From Chloroflexota bacterium (lineage in GTDB: Bacteria; Chloroflexota; Ktedonobacteria; Ktedonobacterales; Ktedonobacteraceae), in assembly GCA_021828635.1 (NCBI GenBank), contig JAJZEJ010000681.1, forward strand, positions 1 to 10,229: a stretch of 10,229 nt of DNA, in the 5' to 3' direction. The notes beneath the pieces are model-generated. The model worked only from the letters and a program-made list of their open reading frames with translations, was not told where the DNA came from and searched no databases. This document shows, one piece after another, positions 4,966-10,229 of this stretch. The position numbers were made by a program, and so were the translations under genes. How positions within the stretch are numbered: position 1 is the first letter of the stretch; each line of letters opens with the position of its first letter.

Positions 4966-5553
4966 TCAAGCCATGTCACCCCACAATGATGTGCCGACCG
5001 CCTCATCGGCAGTATCGAATCGTGCAGGCGTGGTAGGCGTGGTAGATGAGCGGGATGGTGGCTGTGCCGTGGGAAACGGCAGATGCCCGTGCAAGCTCTC
5101 ACGCTCCATGTCAGAACGGAGCGTTGACACGAACGTAAGCGAGGTAAAGCCCAACTGGTCTGCTACCACAGGCTTGCTCTGACGAGTATCGAAGCGTAGC
5201 ACCACCTGTGAGAGAAGCGTTCCCGACGGTGAAGACATCGTGATGCCTATGGTGCCAGTCTCGCGGGCGTGGGCGCGGGCCAGCAGTTCCAGCTTCCCTT
5301 CGACGTACTCCTGAAACCGCTCCGTCAGGCGCAGCATGGTCGGGCGTTCGGTATAGTCATCGAGCGCAACGCCATCTTTGACAACGCGCAGACGTTCGAC
5401 CGTGACTTCCAGACACACCTGCTTGTGCAGCGGCACGCCGCATACGCGCAGCACCACAGGAACAAAACAGCAGCATCCGTGCGCCGTTAAAGCTGCCTGG
5501 TCGTACTCGACTTCCAGGCGGGGTCGCTCATACCGCATCGGCGGTTTTCCCAT
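4966..5553 (-). CDS. Unrecognised 195-aa protein overlapping the clamp-like gene
   Basis: The start ATG 5553-5551 has AAGGAG six bases upstream and lies inside the end of the clamp-like gene, overlapping it by 26 bases, which points to translational coupling. The protein begins MGKPPMRYERPRLEVEYDQA. Residues about 12-60 alternate as beta strands, with a CCC run at 27-29 (HGCCCFVPVVLRVCGVPL) and another Cys at 47. Residues about 70-98 form a charged helix (MLRLTERFQEYVEGKLELLARAHARE). Residues 115-145 are beta-like (LLSQVVLRFDTRQ, LGFTSLTFVST). The last 40 residues are Ser/Thr/Pro-rich and probably disordered (PPSRSSTTPTTPARF). The segment QLGFTSL (133-139) loosely resembles the clamp-binding pentapeptide QLxLF, but it is a partial match. 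No family recognised. The overlap suggests its product acts with the clamp-like protein. Confidence 0.8.
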   Translation of the reverse strand: MGKPPMRYERPRLEVEYDQAALTAHGCCCFVPVVLRVCGVPLHKQVCLEVTVERLRVVKDGVALDDYTERPTMLRLTERFQEYVEGKLELLARAHARETGTIGITMSSPSGTLLSQVVLRFDTRQSKPVVADQLGFTSLTFVSTLRSDMERESLHGHLPFPTAQPPSRSSTTPTTPARFDTADEAVGTSLWGDMA

Positions 5554-7012
5554 CGGTTGCTCCTTCCTGCGTGTCATAGGCTCCTTCTTCCTGCACGGTG
5601 GTCGGTGCGGTCTGCGCAGAGACCTGATATGGGTACTGAGGAACGTGGAACGCCCCGGTCATCCAGAGGGCGCTCTCTTGAGAGTTTTGCGCAAGAACGG
5701 GACGTAGCACGATTGGACGGTAGGGGGTTCTCAGGTCCAGATGAATTCGGGAGACACGGCTTGCACGCAGCGCCGTGCAGAGCAAGGATGCCTCGATTGG
5801 CACGTGCATGGCTGGCCCTTCTACGACGGCGGGAAGACGATACGTTGCCAGAAGACGCGGTGTCTGCTGTTGCTCCTCGCTTTGGTCTTTCTGGTGCTTC
5901 GGAGATGAGACTGGATAGGATTCGACGCGAAGCAGCAACTCAGCGGCTTGCACCTGTGCCACCGTGATGAGAACGCGAGCGTGTTCATCCTTGCCCCTCT
6001 CTACCTCCTCCTGAATCTGTGTGCGGGCTGCCACCAGCGCATCAAGCAAGGCTTGGCGTTGACAGGTCATGCGCGTTGTCCACCGACTGGGAATCCAGTG
6101 GTAGTAGGGAGGCAAGGTTTCCTCGTGCAGCCTGAGAAGCACCTCACCCCCACAGTCCATGCCTGTGAGACGCAGAGCAACGGGATGCTGTGTCAGGGGT
6201 GCATCCGCAACCGGCTGGTCGTCGAGGGCAACGAGCCGCTTTTCTAGCCAGAGTGGTTCCAGGCGCAGGGTCTCCTGCCTGGCAAACAGAGGAAGCACAC
6301 GGCGCACCCATGTCACGGGAAGAAACATGGGCAAAGGCCAGGTGAGAGAACGGTCGAGCATGGTGAACTGCTCCTGCGCCAACTGAAAGCTATTGCAGGC
6401 TGTCCAGATGACGATCCCTTCGTGCATTTCCATCCAAAGCGTGGTGAACACCGGCTTAGGATGCACCGCATGCGCATCCTGCTGAGGAGTTCTGACAGCC
6501 CATCCCACGTGTTTGAGCATCTGAGTTAAGGATTGACGAGGTAAGGATATCTCTGCAAAAGGAACGTACCGCTCTCTCTGAAACGTTCCTTTCGTGCGCT
6601 GGCAGGAAAGGCATGCATACTGCTCTTCCTTTGTTCCCACCTGGGGGAGCGCGAAGGGTGAGGTGCCTTGCCACTGTGCGATCTGCATGGGCTGAGATGC
6701 GGTTTGGGAGGGCAGCACCGATACGGAGCAAGGAAGTTTCTCGCCCTCGCTGTGTATGGTAACGATGTCGTCATCGTGGAGTGGATGCAGAACCTGTTCC
6801 AACGCGAACAGCGGGATTGACACATCGCCCGCCTGTTCGACATGCGCAACCTCAAGAGGCCAGGTAAGCTGGCACGCACCATCACGCGAAGCCGCCATCA
6901 GCAAAACGGCGTGTGGGGTACAGCGAAAGAAAAGACCTTCATTGCGAAGGCGAACCTTCTGAAAACGTGCCAGGACTCGCCTCATGGAACTGACACGAGT
7001 TGAAAACAGCAT
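5528..7012 (-). CDS. Divergent DNA polymerase III beta (sliding clamp)-like protein
   Basis: This 494-aa protein appears to have the three repeated domains of the bacterial sliding clamp, the ring that tethers DNA polymerase to DNA. Domain 1 (about 1-120) has VLLMAASRDGACQLTWPLEV...AGDVSIPLFALEQVLHPL, DDDIVTIHSEGEKLPCSV, matching the clamp pattern of AxD-type strand, 'aGxvxipxxxLxxiv' helix and following strands. Domain 2 (about 155-300) has ISLPRQSLTQMLKHVGWAV and VFTTLWMEMHEGIVIWTACNSFQLA, the counterpart of 'gvxLexxxxxLxxvATDgxRLA'. Domain 3 (about 305-460) has IPSRWTTRMTCQRQALLDALVAAR and VPIEASLLCTALRA...IHLDLRTPYRPIVLRPV. It is longer than the usual 365-380 residues, with extra loops around 121-150 (including CLSC, 134-137) and 370-388 and a disordered tail after 460. 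The start ATG 7012-7010 follows GGAGG by nine bases. The similarity is by pattern and is distant; function as a true clamp is not shown. It is likely an accessory paralogue. Confidence 0.65.
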   Translation of the reverse strand: MLFSTRVSSMRRVLARFQKVRLRNEGLFFRCTPHAVLLMAASRDGACQLTWPLEVAHVEQAGDVSIPLFALEQVLHPLHDDDIVTIHSEGEKLPCSVSVLPSQTASQPMQIAQWQGTSPFALPQVGTKEEQYACLSCQRTKGTFQRERYVPFAEISLPRQSLTQMLKHVGWAVRTPQQDAHAVHPKPVFTTLWMEMHEGIVIWTACNSFQLAQEQFTMLDRSLTWPLPMFLPVTWVRRVLPLFARQETLRLEPLWLEKRLVALDDQPVADAPLTQHPVALRLTGMDCGGEVLLRLHEETLPPYYHWIPSRWTTRMTCQRQALLDALVAARTQIQEEVERGKDEHARVLITVAQVQAAELLLRVESYPVSSPKHQKDQSEEQQQTPRLLATYRLPAVVEGPAMHVPIEASLLCTALRASRVSRIHLDLRTPYRPIVLRPVLAQNSQESALWMTGAFHVPQYPYQVSAQTAPTTVQEEGAYDTQEGATDGKTADAV

Positions 7013-7045
7013 TGTAGTGTTCCTCCAAAAAATGAGTGGTGGTTC

Positions 7046-7070
7046 GCTTCTCGGCTTCAAGCCGAGAAGC
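7046..7070 (-). promoter_or_regulatory. Perfect 12-bp palindromic hairpin between the receiver-like and clamp-like genes
   Basis: GCTTCTCGGCTT (7046-7057) and AAGCCGAGAAGC (7059-7070) are perfect complements around a single central base; as RNA this would fold as a 10-bp stem with a 5-base loop. It lies ten bases after the stop of the receiver-like gene at 7081 and about 20 bases before the GGAGG of the clamp-like gene. A T6 run (7032-7027) follows, but 13 bases after the stem and directly abutting the ribosome binding site, so a classical terminator is doubtful. It could act as an attenuator, a protein-binding operator or an mRNA-stability element. Confidence 0.55.
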
Positions 7071-7080
7071 ACGAGTGGCT

Positions 7081-7497
7081 TTATGGAAAAGTGGGAAGCA
7101 GTGCCAGCACCTCTTCCCGCATAAACGGTGTGATGAGCAGGCGTGCGCCGATCATCTGCATCTGCCAGCGCCGTCGTAGGCTCGCCGAGGTGGACAGTCC
7201 CACCAGCGTGGTCTGCTGCATCTGGGGAGCCAGGCGCAAACGACGTAACAGTTCATAGCCCTCGGCAGCATCGAGGTCGGCAAAGACCACGGTGGGGGCG
7301 GTGCTGCTGGCACAGGCAAAGGCATCTGTCCAGAGGCTCGGTTCCACCACCTGCATCCCCGCCTGTTCGACCAGGATGCGTAGCACCGTGTGCAACTGAG
7401 ATGACGCGGTAAAGACACACACATGCGGCGCTGGCGGAGGGAACGGAACCAGGACAGTGGGGACAAGGGACATACTTTTCTTCTCTTTCTCTGCCAT
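7081..7497 (-). CDS. Degenerate receiver-domain protein (pseudo-receiver)
   Basis: This 138-aa protein has the fold pattern of a response-regulator receiver from about residue 24: HVCVFTASSQLHTVLRILVE, then VVFADLDAAEGYELLRRLRL, then LVGLSTSASLRRR, then GARLLITPFMREEVLALL. Asp74 sits at the phospho-acceptor position and Ser102 at the Ser/Thr position, but the acidic pair is replaced (Thr30-Ala31) and the conserved Lys before Pro-Phe is Thr123. Phosphorylation in the usual way is therefore unlikely; such domains normally act as unswitched protein-binding modules. The end (LLITPFMREEVLALLPTFP) aligns well with the end of the intact receiver at 525-977 (YLTKPFKRTDILETLRTLFP). The N-terminal 23 residues are a Lys/Glu start followed by a Pro-rich linker. 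ATG 7497-7495 is supported by AAGGA about seven bases upstream; longer frames up to 7599 have no comparable site. Confidence 0.75.
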   Translation of the reverse strand: MAEKEKKSMSLVPTVLVPFPPPAPHVCVFTASSQLHTVLRILVEQAGMQVVEPSLWTDAFACASSTAPTVVFADLDAAEGYELLRRLRLAPQMQQTTLVGLSTSASLRRRWQMQMIGARLLITPFMREEVLALLPTFP

Positions 7498-7625
7498 CAC
7501 TGGTCCTTGTGACAGGTCATGGACAGGCCATCGGCAAGCAACGGAAAACATTCTTGCATAGTCGAGATATCCTTTCTTGACACTGTTCGCGGGTGACAAT
7601 ACGTAGCACCGCGTCTAGATTTTAG

Positions 7626-7670
7626 CACCACACATCACCACACATCACCATACATCACCACACATCATCA
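7626..7670. repeat. Tandem 10-bp repeats across the end of the 289-aa gene
   Basis: Four units of CACATCACCA or close variants (7631-7640, 7641-7650, 7651-7660 with one change, 7661-7670 with one change), plus a half unit CACCA at 7626-7630, lie head to tail. One unit contains the stop codon (7657-7655) of the 289-aa gene and the array continues into the spacer. The 10-bp period places each unit on the same face of the helix, so a protein-binding array is possible; slippage expansion is the plainer explanation. The rest of the spacer to 7498 has a repeated GGTGCTA but no clear promoter. Confidence 0.7.
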
Positions 7671-8524
7671 GCCAGCACAAGATCATCGCCTCCCAGGCGA
7701 CCCAGGCGGCGTTGCGGTGCAGGCAAGCAGGGTGACTCGACCCCCCCTGGTAAGCGTGTGCCACGTGGCCGCTTGCGGATCAGCCGGGGTGGGCTGGTCA
7801 ACAGGCTCTCAAGAGTCACCCACTGGATATCCTCAAGGGGCGTGATCAGAGGCGATGACTCGCGCACCAGCGTGATCTGGCGGGTTTCTTGCCTGGGAAG
7901 GCTGTAGCGCAGATCGAACCACAGGGCATCACAGACAGCTTCCAGCGCATCCTGCACAGTGGAGATTCGACACGCCGCGCCGATCTGCGCGTCGGTCCAC
8001 CCTTGTGCCGTGCGTGGTTGCTCTGTGTCGAGCAGGCGCAGCAACGCTCCCCAGCGTTCTAGCAGTTCCTCATGGGCAACGGCTTGCTCTAATAAGGCAG
8101 GGACATAGGCCGTGACCAGGCTAGCGAGCAGATGCACCAGAGGCAGGTGATAGGTGGTTCCATAGGGGAAGCCACCGTAACGGGCCTGACGCTGCTCAAG
8201 ATGCCAGGTGACCCGATAGCTCCCCTGGGTACGCCCTTGCACAGAGAGACTCAGGATGCGGGCCTCGCCCACGATTAGCCCTGTTGGCAGTGCCGCGACT
8301 TGCACCCCAAACAGACGCATCGCCAGCAGGGCGAGGACGGCTTGCACACAGCCCATGATGAGCAGATCGTCGTCTTCGCCGACAAAGCTTGCTCGATAGC
8401 GGCTGGAGTTGCCGCGATGCACCCGCATCCCCAGATGGTACCAACCGCCACTTAACTCCGCCTGCTTTTTGCGCCGCAGCGCAGTCAGGTCCGCAGCAAA
8501 CTGGGCAGGAATGTCCAGGTTCAT
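7655..8524 (-). CDS. Unrecognised 289-aa protein, first gene of the minus-strand cluster
   Basis: The start ATG 8524-8522 follows a very purine-rich site (AGGAAGGAGGGAGG), strong enough to prefer it over the longer frame from 8578. The protein starts MNLDIPAQFAADLTALRRKK. Residues about 27-50 look beta-rich (GGWYHLGMRVHRGNSSRYRA), followed after GEDDD by a hydrophobic helix (54-72, LLIMGCVQAVLALLAMRLFG), a beta region (82-108), a second hydrophobic region around 126-148 (LPLVHLLASLVTAYVPALLE), and a helical part to 205. The C-terminal 50 residues are basic and Pro/Gly-rich, then end acidic (GGDDLVLADDVW). The hydrophobic parts are short and amphipathic and may be core helices rather than membrane spans. 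No motif recognised. As the first gene next to a divergent spacer it probably sits at the head of the transcript. Confidence 0.8.
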   Translation of the reverse strand: MNLDIPAQFAADLTALRRKKQAELSGGWYHLGMRVHRGNSSRYRASFVGEDDDLLIMGCVQAVLALLAMRLFGVQVAALPTGLIVGEARILSLSVQGRTQGSYRVTWHLEQRQARYGGFPYGTTYHLPLVHLLASLVTAYVPALLEQAVAHEELLERWGALLRLLDTEQPRTAQGWTDAQIGAACRISTVQDALEAVCDALWFDLRYSLPRQETRQITLVRESSPLITPLEDIQWVTLESLLTSPPRLIRKRPRGTRLPGGVESPCLPAPQRRLGRLGGDDLVLADDVW

Positions 8525-8714
8525 GGCCTCCCTCCTTCCTCTGAAGTTATCTCGATTCCTTTTTGACAGAGACAGCAACGTAAAGAGAGTATATCTTGTG
8601 GCCTTTTTCAGTTCCTCAACGAAGCGTTATCTTGATAGATTTCATTTGGTACAGGACGTATACTAAAAAGAGAAGAGACAAGCAAGAAAAACCTGTGATG
8701 TGGAGGTAGAGGAT
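8525..8714. promoter_or_regulatory. Divergent spacer: promoters for both directions and the left flank of the Tn554-like element
   Basis: This AT-richer spacer separates the minus-strand cluster from the plus-strand recombinases. On the plus strand a perfect TTGACA is at 8563-8568 and a TTGATA at 8632-8637; possible -10 boxes TATATC (8590-8595) and TATACT (8659-8664) follow each at 21 bases, longer than the usual 16-18, so neither is a standard promoter. On the minus strand TATACT (8593-8588) with TTGAGG 20 bases upstream is another weak candidate. TTATCTCGAT (8547-8556) and TTATCTTGAT (8627-8636) are direct copies 80 bases apart with one change. The left end of the mobile element must lie in or near here but has no terminal inverted repeat that I can see, as expected for the Tn554 family. 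Confidence 0.35.
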
Positions 8715-9845
8715 ATGCGCGTTGTTGAGATAGAAACACAAAATACCCAACGGCGATACGTGGTCATCGACGAGATTGGTGAACTGGTTGAACCTGTCGT
8801 TCGTTACCTGAAGTATTTGGATCGTATTGGTTCAGCTCGTCAGACGTTACGCTCATATGCGACTGCACTTCGACTGTATTGGGAATTTTTGCTCCAAGAA
8901 CAACTCAACTGGCAGCATGTAACGCTGGATGACCTTTCTCGGTTTGTTCTCTGGCTCAAGCTCCCTTCTGGCTCGCTCAAGGTTGTCCCTGCCCATCCCG
9001 TCGAGCAAGCACGGTCTAACCGCACCATCAATCATACCCTAACCGTCGTCCGAGGCTTTTACGACTATCACTGGAGAACGGAAGAGGTTTCAACCAATCT
9101 GAAAGAGAAAACGACCACCTCCTTGCCAGGGCGTTTCAGACGCTACAAAGGGTTTCTCCACCACATTACCAAGGGGTCGCCCATTGCCAAAAACATTCTC
9201 CGACAAAAAGAAGAGAGGCGACAACGCCCTAAAACCATCACAAAGGAGCAGGTCCAGGATCTCCTCAACGCCTGTGCCAATGAGCGAGATCGGCTCCTGG
9301 TGCGCCTCTTGTACGAAACGGCGATGCGTGTGGGGGAGTCGCTAGCCCTGTTCGTCGAAGATGTCGATGTTGCTGAGAATCGCATCCACATTCGGGATCG
9401 CGGAGACTTGGCCAATGGAGCAGAAATCAAGACGATCCACGCGCCACGCTCCATTGACGTTTCTTCCGACTTGATTGATGAAATTGTTGCCTATGTGGGA
9501 CGAGTCCATACCGCAGAAGTAGAAACTAACCATCTTTTCATCAAATTACATGGTGAACGCTCAGGGCAGGCGCTGACCTACTCTGATGTAGATTCCCTCT
9601 TTCGCCGTTTGCGCCGAAAAACAGGGATTACTCATGTGACTCCTCACATTCTGCGCCATACGATACTGACGATGCTTGCGGAGCTAGGGTGGCCACCAGA
9701 GTTGCTTCAAGAGAGGGCAGGTCATGCCTCTTTCCAACAGACCTACCAAACCTACGTCCATCCTTCACAAGAGGCTCTGCGAGCTGCATGGAAACAAACC
9801 CATGAGCAGGTCTGCCTCCTCTCACCACAAGGATCATTGTCATGA
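8715..9845 (+). CDS. tnpA: Tyrosine recombinase, Tn554 TnpA-like
   Basis: A 376-aa phage-integrase-family recombinase, which cuts and rejoins DNA through a 3'-phosphotyrosine. The N-terminal SAM-like core-binding domain spans about residues 20-160 (YLKYLDRIGSARQTLRSYATALRLYW...). The catalytic domain spans about 170-350 and has all expected residues: Arg205 (TAMRVGES), Lys239 (AEIKTIHAPR), His311 and Arg314 (TPHILRHT), His337 (RAGHASFQQT) and the nucleophile Tyr347 (QTYVHPS), so it should be active. Its length and its coupling to a second recombinase fit TnpA of Tn554 better than XerC/XerD (about 300 aa). I chose ATG 8715 because GGAGG lies eight bases upstream; a GTG at 8700 in the same frame would add five residues. 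The stop overlaps the next ATG. Codon and base use looks a little more AT-rich than the minus-strand genes, consistent with arrival by transfer. Confidence 0.9.
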   Translation: MRVVEIETQNTQRRYVVIDEIGELVEPVVRYLKYLDRIGSARQTLRSYATALRLYWEFLLQEQLNWQHVTLDDLSRFVLWLKLPSGSLKVVPAHPVEQARSNRTINHTLTVVRGFYDYHWRTEEVSTNLKEKTTTSLPGRFRRYKGFLHHITKGSPIAKNILRQKEERRQRPKTITKEQVQDLLNACANERDRLLVRLLYETAMRVGESLALFVEDVDVAENRIHIRDRGDLANGAEIKTIHAPRSIDVSSDLIDEIVAYVGRVHTAEVETNHLFIKLHGERSGQALTYSDVDSLFRRLRRKTGITHVTPHILRHTILTMLAELGWPPELLQERAGHASFQQTYQTYVHPSQEALRAAWKQTHEQVCLLSPQGSLS

Positions 9846-10229
9846 AACCATCAATGCTCACTCTTGTAGAGGGAACATCTGCCCTTACCCCTTCAGCACA
9901 ACTGGAGGCAGAACTGCTCAAGGATCGATGGGATGCGCACAATATCCCAGGGCTTCGCTACGCCCCTCATCTGAATAACTACTATGTCAACTTTACACAG
10001 GTACCCGAAGCTTTTCGTCCAATTGTCAAAGCTTACACCAAATTCCTGCTTGCCGCTGGGAAGGCGGCAATGACTCTCGATCATTGTGCATACTATCTCG
10101 GAAAATTTTTCAGTTTTTTCTCCCAGCGCTATCCAGACGTTCAAAATCTTCAAGCTTTGACAGAGCAAGATATTGACGCTTTTCTTCTTCATCTGCGTGC
10201 AACTCCCAACCTCCGAGGAGGAAAGACGA
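9842..10229 (+). CDS. tnpB: Second recombinase, Tn554 TnpB-like, 5' part only
   Basis: From ATG 9842-9844, which overlaps the preceding TGA, 129 codons are open to the window edge. The site AAGGA lies eight bases upstream, inside the end of the preceding gene. The protein begins MKPSMLTLVEGTSALTPSAQ. Residues about 60-125 resemble the core-binding domain of tyrosine recombinases (FRPIVKAYTKFLLAAGKAA...HCAYYLGKFFSFFSQRYPD...LTEQDIDAFLLHLR). The catalytic part is beyond the edge, so activity cannot be judged. In Tn554 TnpB is around 630 aa and has a long N-terminal region, which fits the 50 or so residues before the core-binding part. Confidence 0.7.
   Translation, partial: MKPSMLTLVEGTSALTPSAQLEAELLKDRWDAHNIPGLRYAPHLNNYYVNFTQVPEAFRPIVKAYTKFLLAAGKAAMTLDHCAYYLGKFFSFFSQRYPDVQNLQALTEQDIDAFLLHLRATPNLRGGKT

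Larger units (their letters stand above)
8700..10229 (+). mobile_element. Left part of a Tn554-like site-specific transposon (right end outside the window)
   Basis: Two tyrosine recombinase genes in the same direction overlap by ATGA, the layout of tnpA and tnpB of the Tn554 family, which insert site-specifically by tyrosine recombination and lack terminal inverted repeats. The second gene is cut by the window edge and a third gene (tnpC), if present, would lie beyond. The outer left boundary is not determined. Insertion next to the divergent cluster may have separated it from former upstream sequence. An integron-like or integrative plasmid module is an alternative. Confidence 0.6.

Noticed and set aside
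5557..5967. Open frame of 136 codons on the plus strand opposite the clamp-like gene
   Set aside because: It is Arg/Ala/Leu-rich, lacks a ribosome binding site and lies fully antisense to a longer, better supported gene.
7027..7070. Classical Rho-independent terminator before the clamp-like gene
   Set aside because: The T6 run lies 13 bases after the stem and touches the ribosome binding site, so the stem is listed as a regulatory hairpin instead.
7626..7670. CRISPR array
   Set aside because: Units are only 10 bp, directly adjacent, with no spacers.

Overview
The window looks like accessory DNA from a large, GC-moderate, multi-plasmid or mobile-element-rich bacterial genome. My best guess is a Ktedonobacter-type member of the Chloroflexota. 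That rests on the style of the two ECF sigma factors, the abundance of unrecognised proteins and the Tn554-type recombinases. It is an inference from memory of the families, not a search result.

Layout. Everything from 8524 down to the left edge is encoded on the minus strand and reads right to left. In transcription order it runs: an unrecognised 289-aa protein (8524-7655); a degenerate response-regulator receiver (7497-7081); a divergent DNA polymerase III beta (sliding clamp)-like protein of 494 aa (7012-5528); a 195-aa unrecognised protein overlapping the clamp gene (5553-4966); a long frame (4862-3564) that seems to join an unrecognised N-terminal protein to a small Cys-His-Asp enzyme-like protein; a small gene (3450-3097) broken by an in-frame TGA; a four-helix membrane protein (2977-2495); two tandem ECF sigma factors (2304-1756 and 1700-1137); a stand-alone CheY-like receiver (977-525); and the start of another unrecognised gene that runs off the left edge (433-1). 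On the plus strand, diverging at about 8.6 kb, is the left part of a Tn554-like element: a complete tyrosine recombinase (8715-9845), then, with an ATGA overlap, a second recombinase cut by the right edge (9842 onward).

How it may work together. The minus-strand genes are packed like one or a few operons that combine a replication-clamp homologue, regulators (two sigma factors, one intact and one degenerate receiver) and several unknown proteins. I cannot assign a pathway. Almost every gene junction carries a perfect or near-perfect inverted repeat. One of these (3036-3100) has a U-tract and looks like a terminator; the others mostly sit just upstream of ribosome binding sites.

Most unusual points: (1) two adjacent overlapping frames are each interrupted by a single TGA, after which convincing coding sequence continues to a second stop; for one it ends at an ATGA overlap with the next gene, for the other on the arm of a terminator; (2) a sliding-clamp-like protein in an accessory cluster, with an overlapping partner gene; (3) a receiver domain lacking its acidic pocket and its lysine; (4) a 113-bp stretch with perfect 13-bp inverted ends exactly where two unrelated coding stretches are joined in frame.
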